Source of the DNA: Anastrepha obliqua
Lineage: Eukaryota; Arthropoda; Insecta; Diptera; Tephritidae
DNA: 64,000 nucleotides
Reading direction: 5' to 3'
NCBI RefSeq assembly: GCF_027943255.1
Contig: NC_072895.1
Location: 70,930,001 to 70,994,000 of the forward strand
Under the pieces are notes generated by a model. The model ran no database searches, was not told the DNA's origin, and worked only from the letters and a program-made list of their open reading frames with translations. Below, piece after piece: positions 1-12,715 of this stretch. Every line of letters starts with the position of its first letter. Positions within the stretch are counted from its first letter, which is position 1. A program made the translations under genes and the position numbers.

Positions 1-240
1 TTTCGGCTGCTTTTTTCTTCATATTAAAGAATTCCCCGCAAAAACACATTATTTGGCACGAAATTCGACATTTTCAAGTGTGGTAAAAATATTGTTGTTT
101 ACGCTTCAAATAAAAAACTTATACTGACGTTTCTGCCTTACGACAGTAGCTCTCCAATGAATGTTTGGAAATGTGGATCGATGGAATAATAATCAAGTTA
201 CGCCATCTGTTGTAAAACCGCACGAACTTATCCATAGACC
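1..240 (-). mobile_element. mariner (DD34D) element, 5' end, cut by window edge
   Basis: Reverse-complement match to the first ~250 bp of the mariner at 36262-37542: inverted repeat ending at 240 (sequence ...TAGACC), 5' UTR, and the first ~30 transposase codons, which run off position 1. By eye it differs at only a few bases. It also lacks 11 bp near codons 13-17 that the other copy has; the deletion shifts the frame, so this copy cannot make a normal transposase. The base pair outside the repeat is TG rather than the expected TA, so the target duplication has mutated on this side. Confidence 0.9.
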
Positions 241-539
241 TGCCTATTATACGGAAGTGAACTTTTTTTGGAAAGATGACGCCATAGTTTTTTTATTTGC
301 AAAGAAGTAGGGTTATTTTGGAATAGACGATGCAGTATTAGGCACATGCTTCCTTCACTCAATAACTAACAAAAAATGAGAAAAATTATAAGAATAATTG
401 AAATGAATGGTAAATGCTGGGTATTTAATTCCCGTTTGATAGCCTCCCATTAGCTGAAAGTTACTAATGGGCCTACCGTCGCTAGATTTATTTCACCCTT
501 TGATTTCAGAACTGCCTCATACGCTTTCGATGAATAATT

Positions 540-775
540 GGCATCACAATTTTCTTATTTTTTTCTTCTTCTTCTTCTTCTTTTCACAATTGACTTCTTT
601 TGTTGAATGTAAATTTCAACAATTTGGGAGCGCTCGCGTGGCGTGTACTGTTCCATGGTAAAAATCTGCTTGGACTGACGCTTCCAACGCGTTATGTCAT
701 TAAGCGATCTGACGTCTCTGTCAAAAGATACAGGGTTGCCAGATGGGTCCGTTGAATATGGGCAACCCTAAACGG
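540..775 (-). pseudogene. DD41D (rosa-type) transposase, N-terminal fragment
   Basis: On the minus strand an ATG at 656 opens a short frame beginning MEQYTPRERSQIVEIY, which I recognise as the start of DD41D mariner-like transposases. About 25 codons in, the frame runs into a GAA/CTT microsatellite (563-583) and stops. Upstream (657-775) is a 5' UTR reaching a possible terminal repeat that reads AGGGTTGCCCATATT from about 770. No catalytic domain remains. Assignment rests on family resemblance of a short stretch. Confidence 0.6.
563..583 (+). repeat. TTC/GAA trinucleotide microsatellite
   Basis: Six or so TTC units, lying exactly at the break of the DD41D transposase head; on the minus strand they read as a run of Arg codons. 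Confidence 0.9.
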
Positions 776-2327
776 ATAAGTTATTAGGAGGAGAGGGTTG
801 GGGCGTTAAATTTGGTTTAATTAATGAAATAATAGTCTGTAATACTTATAAAGTAAATGAAGCACATTTTGGCAAAAACCTAGTTGATTTGTGCCACACA
901 GATACCAACATAATCGAGAGAAATTAAAGATTGTGATTGCTACCAATTCTGGTCAAATATTTAAGAGCAAAACACAAACACAAATGTAGAAACTTCTTTC
1001 TTGAATTCAGACGACTACACACACAGCGAACAACAATAACAACACCATAACACCATATAATAAAATAGCCATAAAACAGAATAATAATTGGAAAGAGAAT
1101 ATAAGTAGAGGGGGAACTGCGCCATGAGCTTCATCATAAATGTGTAGATTTGTGAATACATTTTCGAGTATGTCATCCAACAGCTTCTCACAAAAACCAT
1201 CTGCTATTCAATGGCGGCATGAAACTGTAGGTTTCTCCTTTTCTAGGACAACATTCAGTGTGACATCACAAATTGAAAAGGAAGTATGAGACAAGCACCT
1301 AGCAAAGAATGTATATGACAAATATAATATATACATAGTTATCTGTGTACAAGAACATTTTGCTGGAGAAGAGACACAAGTCAAATAAACGTTTCTAGGA
1401 TACAAATAAAGTATCTAAATGAAGGTGTGGCCCAACACGATGAATGCAGATGACTAAACATACACACATACAGTCACAAGGAACGAGGATACACGGCAAG
1501 AAACAACCAAAGTTGCAGAACAATATTAAATGCAAAACGAGACAATAACTTTAATTTCTAAAAGTAATACTAATGGAAATACTTATGTGTAAATATTAGT
1601 AGAAAATAACATAACGGCAAGACATTAAACACCAAGATACGCAATAAGAAATGCTTGAGAAAACATACGAAATAATAGAACAAACTAAGTAAACGTTAAA
1701 GCAAATAAAAGCTTAACAGCAAAACTAGATATACAAATATATATTATTTACCTACATAAATAAACACTCTATCTCCTTCAATGTATTTGTGCATATTTGT
1801 ATGCATATCCATGCTAAAGAAAACGCAGTGGCACAAATAAATAGACTGACAGTTGGCCAAACAAAGCAGACGCTTGACGTGACAGGCAGACACAAATGCA
1901 GATAATGAGTATCGTTTTAGGTGCAGGTAAAGCTTGGTTCTAAAAATATTTTCGTTATTCCATATAAATTTAAAATTATGAAAGAATTTTGTGTAAGCAT
2001 GAGAAATATTATAAAATTAGCTATCAAAAAAAGAGAAGTGATAGCTGAAGCGACCAAAATCGTTCAAGCAGAGCTAAGGCAACCCGTATAATTATTTGAA
2101 GCGCACATATTTATTATATATTTTTCAGGACGTCTGACGCAAGGCCCACATTGTTGAGAAAGTATAATTTTGTAGATAATGTCGAGTTTGAACAAAATGT
2201 ATTTCATAACTTTTTTCGGTTTATATGTATTTGGGTTTCTGATATCTTCGGAATGCAAACCACAATCAACACTGTTTTTTTCAGCTGGGTGAAAGCCGAT
2301 CTATGTCGTATTTTCAGCTACGACATC

Positions 2328-2528
2328 ATAAATAACATAACTTAACACAACATATTATAAAATAGCATAAAACGACACAACAAAATGTAGCAAAGCATAG
2401 CAACACAAAACACATAATAATAAAATAACTTAATATAACATGACACAAAATAACATAAAAAAGCATGACTAAGCTCAACATAGAAAAACATATCAAAACA
2501 TAGTATACTAAAGCACAACACAATATAT
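2328..2528 (+). repeat. Cryptically simple A-rich tract (ACATAA/ACACAA words)
   Basis: About 200 bp built from variants of TAACATA, AACACAA and AGCATA, with G and T scarce on the plus strand. The minus-strand reading gives a repetitive hydrophobic peptide, a by-product of the simple sequence and not a gene. Probably slippage-derived. Confidence 0.75.
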
Positions 2529-3192
2529 TATAACTTGTTTCTATACTGGTCTTGCAACGAAAAAAAGCTTTCCAGATGTGATTTTTTCACTGAAAGATGA
2601 CTCTGCTTGCAATCTGATTAGTGACCCCAAAATACACTTGATAATAAGACTCCTACTTCGGTTGATATATCTATACTGGCAAACCCTTTGCAACTTCCAC
2701 GTGTGCCCAAATACGAGGACATTCTTAAGGCGTAGCTAGGAGATACTATACTTTGTTTTGCCTTCGCTCGCCATTGGCCTTTTTTGACTCCTTAATTAAG
2801 CTACTAAAACCATGCCAATAACATGGGTGGGGAGTACATTAAAGAGAAATTTCAAAAATATGTGCTGGCAGAAACCTGAAAGTTTTTGATTTACACCCAA
2901 AGTTACACCCGTTATGGATATAGCGAGGTATAAAAAAGAAAGTGAAAGTGTGACAGTGTAAGAGACACTGTAAGTCAGTCGAATGAAATGTTTTTAAATA
3001 ATGACAAAAGGAGAGTGTCGAAAAGGTGTTTTGCTGTTGTTGTATACAACAATAAAATGACTACTGTTAAAAAGCCTACCTAGATTTGCGCCAGTCGAAG
3101 ATAAATAATGTGCCATATAGATTGTGGAAAATATATTTAAGAGCGAAAAAATGATTTAACATTAAACCAAACGGTGGTATAAAAGCGGGAGC

Positions 3193-3220
3193 CCATCGGG
3201 CATCGGGGCATCGGGGCATA
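3193..3220 (+). repeat. Short tandem repeat, unit GCATCGGG
   Basis: Three to four tandem copies of CATCGGGG/CATCGGG, a G-rich island in AT-rich surroundings. Confidence 0.8.
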
Positions 3221-4737
3221 GGAGACAATTTGCACTCGTCCGTTAATAGAACTCAAATTTTATTTATAGATTTTCTGTTATGCTCTCAAAGCATTACTTA
3301 ATTACATGAAACCTTGACTCTTCACTCTTCCTATATATGCGTTACCTCTGAATGTAGTACCATCTTGAAGGTGAAAATCGACTTTCCAAGGTGCTTGCCG
3401 ACCGCTATTAAAAATACATATTTTCGAATTTCTTTCCCATTTAGCACTGTATGATACGAATCTATGCAGGCAGACTCATAACCGATTCAATATAATTTAT
3501 AAACGAACCCTAAAATCTTTCTGCAATTAACCATTTTTTTATAATTCGGTGCCTTTGATGATACACTTTTTCTCTCAGATAATAAAAATTTCCAGCGTCG
3601 CATCCGTTAATGGGCTAAGTGAGTATAAAAAATATGGTTTGTTATTATTATTATTTTTTTTTAATTTTTACTTGTAATTTTATTTAACGCACATTTTCCA
3701 TTACCTGCCCAGCGTAGCAAAGCTAATATATTTTCTTTCAGCCCAATTCTTTTAAGCGCTCATAAATCTTTGCGTTAACAAAACTTTTCTTATTTATGGC
3801 ATTACAATTAATAATTCGCTATTATCCGCTGCAACAGACATAAACAATATTACACAAAAAGAGGAGCTTAGCGTCAAAATTGAAAGCCCTACGGTGGCAT
3901 GGAGCGCAACGAGAAAAGAGCGAAACCTGTGAGGTAGCTCGTGTGGTAAGTGCCAAGCGCATCTGCTATCGCTATAAACCCCACATCCAACAAATAAATT
4001 AGCAACCAAGGAAGAACAGAAAACGTAATATAAAGTAAAAATAATGGAAGCTGAACATAATTGCGAGCAAAAGTTTGATTTTGAGGAAATTCTAAATAAT
4101 TTGACAGTAGCTGCGTAGCTGCTGAGCGTGGAGCTAACGGCTTATTATTTCAAATTAATTCCATTTTATGTAAATTAGTTAAAAATAAACTGCGTATCAA
4201 GTATGATTTAATATTTAAAACTTTTTGTAATTCACTTTTAGAAAGCAAATATGAAACTTCTTTATGAATGTATTGCTACTACGGTTTTCAGAGCTTTAAA
4301 GTTGCTTTTAAGGCTGATATATATTCATGAGGTTATGTTTCTTTTACTCCTCATTCAAATAGGCCACTGGCTAAGTGACAAAGACAGATAAAACTTAGTA
4401 TTACTACTTAGCCGCTTAGCCACTTATAGAACGTGGTGACCTAGTTTTTTGTATATTGCTTCTGGTGGTACGAAGATTTTCTCCTCTTCTGCTATGAAAC
4501 TCGCACGGATTACCAAGCATAGTCTCAGCTATTAATAAAAAATATGAACAAAATTTCCTTTTTCATTTTCCAAAATGGCAAACGAACAAATTTGTTTTTA
4601 CAAAATTTTAAAAAGTTTATTTTATTCTAAAATATGGAGAAGAAAAACTTATTCAAAATGCTAATAAGGTTGTAAGACACTTATTTTATATGGACCAACA
4701 TTAATACCGATAATAATCTTCTAAGCATCTTTTTATT

Positions 4738-4880
4738 AACAGGTGCTACTTTGGACTAAGTGGGGAATTGAGCAGTAAAGTCCTCTCTTAACGAACAAAA
4801 CTAAAACTTTATCTCTCACAATGCCCGTCCTAACAAATGCTGCAGAAGTTCGGACGATGACAATATCCAATGAGGCATTC
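4738..4880 (+). mobile_element. RTE-like non-LTR retrotransposon fragment (thumb region)
   Basis: Matches nucleotides 43975-44120 of the better preserved copy (…GCTACTTTGGACTAAGT…, …AGTAAAGTCCTCTCTTAACG…), encoding the stretch after the YADD motif of the reverse transcriptase. Frame is broken by stops. The next part of the same family resumes at ~5460, so this and that piece are probably one copy split by the mariner between them. Confidence 0.75.
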
Positions 4881-4889
4881 GAGCGAAAT

Positions 4890-5335
4890 TTCTTGCCGGC
4901 GAATATTTTTTTGGTGTTTTCATGTAGTTTTGCCATTTTTAAGAATCGTCAAGATGTTCTAGTTTTTGGACAACAGCGAGCAAACGCGGCACCCACGTTG
5001 ACCAGATCTTTCTTATAGCCAAATACTCATGTAACATAAAGCCAAACGTTCTTTGAATATCTTTACGATGTCAGCTAACCCACGAAACTTCACTTTTCGA
5101 TCATTCGAAACCACTTCGTGGATTTTTTGATTTTTTCTGGTATTACCACCTTATTTGGACACCCACAGCGTTGTGTATCATTGGAGTTTCTACGACTACG
5201 TTCGAAGTCAGCAAACAATAGTTTTATTGTTGTTTTTTGATGGTAACACTTTTCAAGTCATTGTTTCACTTGAACGGTTTTTCCCCAAGAAGAAGTAAAA
5301 TTAAAACACGAAATTCTTTTTGATCCATTGTTTTG
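4890..5335 (-). pseudogene. irritans-type mariner transposase, N-terminal half, degenerate
   Basis: On the minus strand an ATG at 5328 starts MDQKEFRVLI, followed across several frameshifts by blocks typical of the irritans subfamily of mariner transposases: a helix-turn-helix segment, a SNDRKVKFRGLADIVKI-like block, an LHEYLAIRKIWSTWVPRLL-like block and an HLDDS-like block. The fragment stops before the catalytic Asp triad, so it is not functional. It lies between two pieces of the same RTE-like element (4738-4880 and 5460-5690), consistent with insertion into it. Terminal repeats were not identified. Confidence 0.7.
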
Positions 5336-5459
5336 AAAATAACAAGAGTAGCGTCACTTTTAGTACAATAACTTACGAACTAATAAATGGAATATCATGA
5401 AATTTTAACAGCCGTATTTTTAAAGTTAGTACTAACTAACTGAAGCTAATACCATGTAT

Positions 5460-5690
5460 ATGTTAGGCCCGGGGCACATGAGCTGTTAAGCATTGCGAAG
5501 CGAATAAAGATCCAGTGGCATCGTTGGGTAGGTTATGCCATCCGAATGGGTACAAATGCTCCTGATACGAAAATACGTGGTGGAAGAGGAAGACCTTATT
5601 TGCGTTGGACAGATCAGGTGGAGAAGGACTTGGCTGCCCTTGGTGTGTCCAACTGGCGCGGGTTAGCATGAGAAGGAACACGATGTGGAA
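5460..5690 (+). mobile_element. RTE-like retrotransposon fragment (C-terminal end)
   Basis: Encodes, from about 5485 to 5671, a peptide with RIKIQWHRWVG, GGRGRPYLRW and DLAALGVSNWRGLA, closely matching the end of the RTE-like ORF at 44235-44490 (RVKIQRLRW, RERGRPHQHW, ASLGVSNWRRL). These lie after the reverse transcriptase core. A TGA ends the frame early at ~5669. Confidence 0.75.
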
Positions 5691-5947
5691 TCGTTCAACT
5701 GTGAATCGAACACACTTCTTTACAATTTTTGATTTAGCACGCCGCAGAACAGACGACGTCTTCTATGGGCTCATTTTAAATATCTTCAGCAGAGATTTTT
5801 CTGCAAACAGACGCTATCTAAATAATATAGTTGTGTTTCTGATTGTGCCTTCTGAGCCGCTCTCATCTCCTCACACCGGCTACTCTCATAAATTGTCTAA
5901 AAAATTCGACTTGCGAGATCTTAAACTTATATTTTTTTCGGAAAGTT

Positions 5948-6222
5948 AATTGGCGCGTACACCCTTTTTGGGGGTTTGGCCGAGCTCCTCCTCGTATTTG
6001 TGGTGTCCGCCGTGATGTTGTTCCACAAATGGAGGGACCTTCAGTTTCATGCCGACTCCGAACGGCAGATATTTTTGTGTGGAGCTTTTTCATGGCAGAA
6101 ATACACTCGGAGGCTTGCCATTGCCTGCCGAGGGACGACCGCTATTAGAAAAATGTGTTTCTTAATTTGGTGTTTCCACCGAGATTCGAACCGTCGTTCT
6201 CTCTGTGAATTCCGAATGGCCG
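5948..6222 (-). mobile_element. tRNA-derived SINE copy 1
   Basis: Minus-strand copy of the SINE best seen at 26686-26999. The 3' part (GGTGTACGCGCCAATT) lies at the left and the B-box region (GATTCGAACC) near 6180-6190. The head with the A box is missing: the match ends after CCGAATGGCC at ~6222. Confidence 0.85.
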
Positions 6223-9200
6223 GTCGATCAAATATATCGTACAATATTTTGCTTTCCATCGACATTTTTTTTTTAAATTCGACATATTCTATTATAACTT
6301 GCGCTATAATTGCGAAACCCTTTTCCATAATCTCATTGTGGGCTGAAATACTGATTTTATTTAAAAAATATTATCCATACTTATTACTTTGTGGGCCCAA
6401 AAACCTCTAGATGCAACTAACTACCTGTGATTATTTTTATGCCCGCAGCTCTATTTGCAATCGATGCGAAATCTACGTAATAAACTAAAAATTCTTTAAA
6501 TTGAAATCAAGAAGGCGTACAGTTACATCCCTTCTAGCTTTTTCTTTGAAGATAATCGGCTAATTTTCTTGTCAGTTCTAAACTGCCATGCCTCATGGCC
6601 AAAAGTGAGTAGCTGCACACAAACGCTGTGTTAACGATATCCTTCCTTTTTGGACTCTGCATTGGTCTACTTTGGTATAATTTCTCAAGAAGTTTTAAAT
6701 TTCTCAGTGTCTGTTTTGTGAAGATTCTTTGATGGTGTGGTAGAAATTTCAAATTCTCTTTTGCTTTAAAATATGCGCAAGTACGGGAATGAATATGTAC
6801 ATATTTGTAAACTTAGCTGCTCACATGAATACATATGTATGTGCGAGTATATGTGAGAAACCCAATACCGGAACATTCGTAGAAAAGTAACAATAAAAAA
6901 GAATCAGCAAGCATTCAAAAGAGCAAACAAGCGTAAAATTGCTAGCCAAATATGACAAACTGCAGCTTTTCCCGCTTTCGTATTTTTTTCGTTATGTCGT
7001 TATATTTATTATGTATCAGCTTTTTCTTTAGGTATTTTATACATTCAGTACTAAGCAAAGCCTTTGATGTTTTTCGTGGAATTTCTCCTCCTTTTGCTTG
7101 GGGGTTTTGGGTAGAGCGCTATAAAGCTTTAAAATTATCTTTCCTTCCAATGTTATATGCCTTCAAAAAGGTTAAGTTTTTGTTCCCTTCGTCTACGAAA
7201 AAAGCAAAAGTATGTTAATATTTCGCAGTATTTATTTTTTGAGCATAGCAATGGACTTCTCATCGATTTTGACCTTCATGCTATCATAATGATGCACGTT
7301 TTTCTAGTCGAATGCCCGTAGGTATCTCTCTTTAAGGAACTAAAACCTGCTCCACTAATAGTCATATTTCTCTGCAGTAGTTGCCTCATGCAAAGAAAAC
7401 CTTTAGTTTGGTCCTCACAGGTGCGTGTGTAGAAATTTATCCCAGGATTTGATTTATGCGTCCTTCTTGTGTCATAATGGTTTGTGTATGTACTTTTGGT
7501 TGTTTTTTCAGCAGTAGAGGAAAATGAATAATTTGGGTCAAATGCATTTAATGGAAAAAATAAATGCTTTACGTTTCACAAAAAAAAAAAAAACCCAGAT
7601 TATGACGAAACATTTTTTTGCAATTGTTTCAGCATGAAGTCGCTCGTGAAAGTAATTACGATCATTTTGAACCCATCATTTTTTACTAAGTTATGAGCAT
7701 TTAAAAAAAAAAATTTTCTTACTATCAATATATTATTAAAAAAAATCAATTTTGAGCCGAAAAACAAAATTGCCGATAACTCTGGAAAAAAATTGTTTTC
7801 GGGCGAACAAAAAAATACGTGTCTCGTTATTTTGACCAGAGAGCAACATATTTCAGTTACATCGAAATCGAAGAACATGACCCGAATAGCCCGGTTGAAT
7901 TGAAATGGAAAGCATCCACTGGAATTTTTTTCTACTTTTGTCTTTAAGATTTTTTAGGTATAAATATTGAAAATTTATAGCCTTGTACATTTCAGCCTAA
8001 AAAAACTGTAAACCCAAAGTTTAAAATTTGGGTGCCAAAAAACACAACTGCACAGCCTTCTTACTTTTGTATTTTTCTGTTTGGTTTTTTTTTTTAATAA
8101 ATATTCCAACTCCTCTTGGTATATTCTTCCTCTTTGATATACTTTTCAACTTCAGCCACAATTGCGTCAATTACGTGCTGCCCACCACGACATTGTCGAA
8201 GAATGTAATAATGTCCAATAAGGCAAGACGATGCGCATATAGCTGACATCTGCAATCCCTGTTCAACGATTACGTGACAATCTCGCATGCAACATAATTA
8301 CTGCACGCCATGCATTCGCATTCCACTATTGGTCACTTGGTCGCTGGGTTCTCCTGCCGAAATGCGCTGGCTGCGATAGTGTCCTTGTGCCGGTCACATC
8401 TCTTTGTTTTTCTGTTTCCTTCACATGTACTCCTATGCATGTGCGTGTGTGCATTTTATATACAGATCACGCTGAACTGGCAGCGCATAAATCTGTGTTG
8501 AATAAACTCGTATGCTAGTGTCAGCAATTTCGACTGGCCGCTGCCCAACTGGCAGCATCGCTGATGGCAGTTGTGTCTCCTTGAACCTTTTCGAGCAGCC
8601 TCCCTCAGCATGTGCTGTTGCTATTAATTGTTGTCTACCTACGATCCAACTGACATACCTTCCAGCTTAACGCACATTGATGAAAATGCTTACGCGTGAA
8701 TCTTCTGCACGCATTATTGCAGGTCACAGCTCTTTTATTCGTTGAAAATGTCCGCCAAATAAACAACCAACAAGGCAAGCAGCCATCTTGCACATGTATT
8801 GTCAACATCTATTAGTTCCAATTTATTACGCTCAACTGTAAATTCAGTTATGCCTTTATTCCATGGATAAAATATCCTTAAAGCTGACTTGACCTATCGA
8901 CGTTCGCAATTTGTTTGATTAAGTGTCAACGCGTAAAAGTCGTAAGTGGATAAATTTATACACGGCTGCGTGAGTGTATGCGTTTTTCTAGGGTTAAAAG
9001 ACTTAATGGTTCATATAGCAGACAGGAAAGGTACTTGGCCAAGTATTTCCTTCAATATGTATATTGGCTCACAAATAGGTGTGCTCTTTAGTTTTTCGGT
9101 GCCTCCTGATGCAGCTACGCTTGAGTAGCAGTTTTTCCAGTGCCAGAAATGTTTGATTGGAGAAAACTTTTTATTGTTTTATCATCGCAGGAGCTTCGAA

Positions 9201-11970
9201 CTCTATACTCACTGCTGGCATGTCCCACACAAATACACTCAGCCTCAAAAACTGTTGGTATATAACGTGCATGGATTTTTGTGCATGCATTTGTAGGTAA
9301 ATAAGCCTAGGATTTTCGCTGTGTATCGCTGACTGTAGCGACCTGAAGGTGTGATTTTTATACAGTTTCACGCTCTCATGTGTGGTTCGAAAAAGGAGCG
9401 AGGCGCGGGTAATTTCGTGAAGTGCACAAAGGAACTGTTAATATAATTAAAAATTTACTGAGTATTATTTTTGAGGCGTGAAAAGAATTTTATAAGGACA
9501 GGAAATGTAATGACGTTTATTGGATGAGAAAATACGAAACGTTGTGAACAGCAGGAGTTGGCTAGGTTTGTATGATCAGTCTGCGAAGGTTTTCGATTAT
9601 AAAAAAAATAGATTTTTCTGGGCCAATGAAACTTTTGCTGAACATCGTTTTCTTTTGGTAAATGTTTATCTGGAGTTGATTTTGCGCAGGAATTTTTTTA
9701 TAGGTTTTTTCTAGAGAGACTGGAAAACCAATAGGATTAAAAAACTGAAAGGGGAAAAATTTGGTTTTCAATGTTTCTATATTCCTTCAGTTCCTCCTAA
9801 ATACCTCTTATGAAATGGCTTCCCATTCCAGTGGCTTTTGAAAAAGTGGGATTTTTCTCATGACTATAGAAATATAATTAGTTTTGCCATAAATTCTGTG
9901 ATAACTTTTAGAAGGCATACGGCGAGAACGAATTTGTAGAAAAAATTTCGCTGCTAACAATGGAGTGGATGCACTCCACATTGTTTAAAGTAAAAAACTG
10001 TAAAAGTAATATCTTCTGGGACTCAGAGCTTTTCAGATAAACATAGAAATTTCAGCTGCTGACACATGCATATCCAACTTGCGCTCATACGGTTAAACTT
10101 GGTTGATCCTGTACATCGCACTTAGACCAGAAATTGATCGACAGTGATTAGACGCCTAAAAGGGATACTCAGAAATTTAATCGTTTTAGAGATGTGATTT
10201 TTTAAATTTTTTTTTGTACATTCCTATTAATTCAAAGATTTGATTATATTATGTTTTGAGTTAAAAAGCTCGTCAATTAATAGGAATCATCAGTAAAATT
10301 TTAACCAAGCCCTGATAGTTGAACATGACTGCTTGATACAGTTTTGCAGTTTTCACTAAGAGTTTCCTACTTCACATTTGTCACAAACAAAAAAGAAAAA
10401 AAAAAATTGTTTGGAAACTAAACATCTTGTAATTTAAATGTTTATGACAGCTTCCGGTAAAATTCACAAATTTGTCATCCAGGAGCAGCAAAATATTTAT
10501 AGCTGCTACTTTACTAGTAGATACCAGTTGGGTACAAGCTTCTATCATTTATATATGGGAAAATACGTACAAAGTTAATTAAAATGTAGTCCATATTCGG
10601 TTTCCTATTGGTTCGAGCCTTTTGCTTCGAAAAGAGAAATCTAAGTACACGTTCATGATCCTTTGTAAAAATATGTAGATATGTCATTATGTGAATATAC
10701 CTACTTGCCTATTTAAAACTTATTATCCTTAAACAATTATTCAAGGGCACATACACATATACACACACAGCTTATCAAAGTAAACACATCCTTTCGGCGA
10801 ACGGACCAAACATTTAGCCACAAGCGCAGCCACAAGCAACAAGACCAAAATCTAAGTCGTTTCTTACTTGGCTACCTTCAAAATTAATTCGTAGGGCTTA
10901 AGTATAAATAGTAAAACAAAGCATTAGAGCGAGTGCGACAACGGTAAATTGCGTACGAAAGCTTCAGCACTCTAGGATGCTTGAAATGTAAGGTGCGAAT
11001 GAGCATGGCATGTACTCGCATGTATGTATGTGTGCTATTGGGTGCAACTCTAACTAATTTGTTTGAGTTATTTTGTTTGTCTTATGTGAGATCAGTAGAT
11101 GTATGTGTGCATCCTGTAGCTGACTATACTTGGTTAACGACATTGGAGACCATGGGGCTATGTCACATGATTTGTGTGAGCTTGATAACATTTTGTTGGC
11201 AGTAAACGCCAGTTTTGTCTTAAATGAGTTGCTTCCAATACAGCAAAGCAGCTTTATCAGCACTGGGGTGTTAAACAAATTTTGGCAATTTCGTGTGCTT
11301 TTCAATGCAGGCTCCATACTGAATGGGAAATAAACGCGGCCGAATTTTTTGCTAACCAAATTTTCACTCAGAATTGCTATATTTCATAGTCAAACAACAT
11401 TATTTGTATAGGTTGCTTCTTTATGTCCCTTAGAATATAATTTGTTTACCCTTTTTGTATAATCTTCTAATTTTATAGCTGTTAAGTGCATGTTTACATC
11501 TGTTCACTGGATATTTTCCCACTTATATGTGAAAAGTTCTAGTTATTTACACTTTCATATACACATATACATATCCATTTATGTATACACACACATACAC
11601 ATAAACTTTTATTGCGGCTATGAAAATCTCTGCCGTTCAATTTTGTAGTTTTTGTCACATAATTTAGCCAGTCAAGTTTAGAGGATACAACTAGAGTGAC
11701 ACGTTTGCATTTTTTATGATCCCAGCGTTGTTAAGTTTTCTATACATATATGACTAGTAAATACCTGGCAACTAAATTGCTCTTGTGACAAATATTAAAG
11801 TATGGCGTTCTTGAACTTTGTTATGTGGGGTATTTTTAAAGGGCTGGAGAACTTTAAATGACAATACAAAACAGAAATATTTATCGAACAAATTTTTGAA
11901 GTGAAAACTTCTTTAGAATCGTTGGGAGTGATTTGAGACTCGATGAAACGAAAAAGCGACACTACGAATT
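6223..11970. other. No gene seen; 5.7 kb AT-rich non-coding DNA
   Basis: Short ORFs only, none with recognisable domains. Poly-A/T runs (for example 7579-7593) and TATG/ACAC-rich simple stretches typical of fly non-coding DNA are present. The only structure noted is the inverted repeat at 10220-10287. A 72-codon minus-strand frame at 6534-6752 was looked at and not recognised. Confidence 0.6.
10220..10287. repeat. Perfect 13-bp inverted repeat
   Basis: ATTCCTATTAATT (10220-10232) and its exact reverse complement AATTAATAGGAAT (10275-10287), separated by 42 bp. Could form a hairpin or be the ends of a tiny decayed element; function unknown. Confidence 0.7.
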
Positions 11971-12181
11971 GTTATATGTTGATATACGTATATGTGTGTG
12001 GCTGCGTACTGCTGAGCCACGCTAGTATAGTGAGTATTGTAGTATGTATACTACACTGCCTATTACTTGCTTTGGTGTTTAGTTCAAGCGTCATACGTAT
12101 GTATGTTTGTATGTATGCTACAATAGTACGTATGTGTGCGCGCCTGCGTATTACGGAGCCACGGTGAGCGAGAAGGCATTA
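11971..12181 (+). repeat. Degenerate 142-bp tandem repeat, units 1 and start of 2
   Basis: CTGCGTACTGCTGAGCCACG at 12002 recurs as CTGCGTATTACGGAGCCACG at 12144, an offset of 142 bp, and flanking words also recur in order. Unit 1 continues with GTATACTACACTGCC, ATTACTTGCTT and AAGCGTCATACG; the matching part of unit 2 is found only beyond 18621, because the Harbinger and LOA elements split unit 2. Confidence 0.75.
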
Positions 12182-12270
12182 AGCCAGATATACACGGGGC
12201 AACCGTCGAAGCAACGTGTTGCAGCAACGTGTTGCCTTTGTTTAAGAAACACGTTGCGGCCGTTGCTTCA
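12182..12270 (+). repeat. Harbinger left end: GCAAC/GTTGC array
   Basis: Contains at least seven GCAAC or GTTGC pentamers, several paired as GCAAC-GT-GTTGC palindromes. The right end (12945-13108) carries the same words, so they are candidate binding sites for the element's own proteins. Confidence 0.75.
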
Positions 12271-12341
12271 ATCTCAGTATTGTGTATAACTGTGGTGCAG
12301 GAAAGGTACAAGCGGAAGATACGTAAAATTAAATTTTTTAA

Positions 12342-12715
12342 ATGATCGACGAAATGCGTAAAATTACTTCTCTTATTATAATTGACGAACTTTTATACGA
12401 AAATGAGGAAGAAGAGATGCAACAATAGAAGAGAAAAAAATCTGGTCCAAAAATTGGCTTTTAAAAAAAATCGAATTTTCGAACGAGAAGCTGCTGAAAG
12501 AACTGAGGGAAAATGAGCCAGCGGACTATAAAAATTACATGAGGATGGACGAAGCCCTATTTAGAAAATTGTTGGACTTCGTAAAGGCCAAAATAACGAA
12601 ACAAGATACCATAATGAGAGAGGCAATATCAGCAAAATTAGACTGGCAATAAATTTGCGGTATCTTGCAACAGGAAACTCTTTTGCGGACTTGAAATTTT
12701 TATCAATTTTATTGT
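12342..12715 (+). pseudogene. PIF/Harbinger transposase, N-terminal remnant
   Basis: Starts at an ATG at 12342 (MIDEMRKITSLIIIDELLYE), then passes through stops and frameshifts. A clear block at about 12505-12690 reads LKELRENEPADYKNYMRMDE, a KLLDFVKAKITKQDT-like run and MREAISAKIRLAINLRYLAT-GNSFADL. This is the conserved N-terminal domain of PIF/Harbinger (DDE_Tnp_4) transposases, just before the catalytic core. The DDE core is missing: the sequence passes directly into the end of the oppositely oriented MADF gene. Non-functional. Confidence 0.85.

Larger units (their letters stand above)
776..4737. other. No gene seen; AT-rich non-coding DNA
   Basis: Only short chance ORFs. Contains A-rich plus-strand stretches, the simple-sequence block at 2328-2528 and a short tandem repeat at 3193-3220. 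No transposon protein or exon-like stretch was recognised. Confidence 0.6.

Noticed and set aside
2326..2523. Minus-strand hydrophobic peptide that looks like a membrane protein
   Set aside because: It is the translation of a simple ACATAA-type repeat.
5605..6410. Overlapping plus-strand frames of 100-144 codons
   Set aside because: They cross an RTE-like fragment end and SINE copy 1; no domain is encoded.
6534..6752. 72-codon minus-strand frame
   Set aside because: Not recognised and isolated in non-coding DNA.
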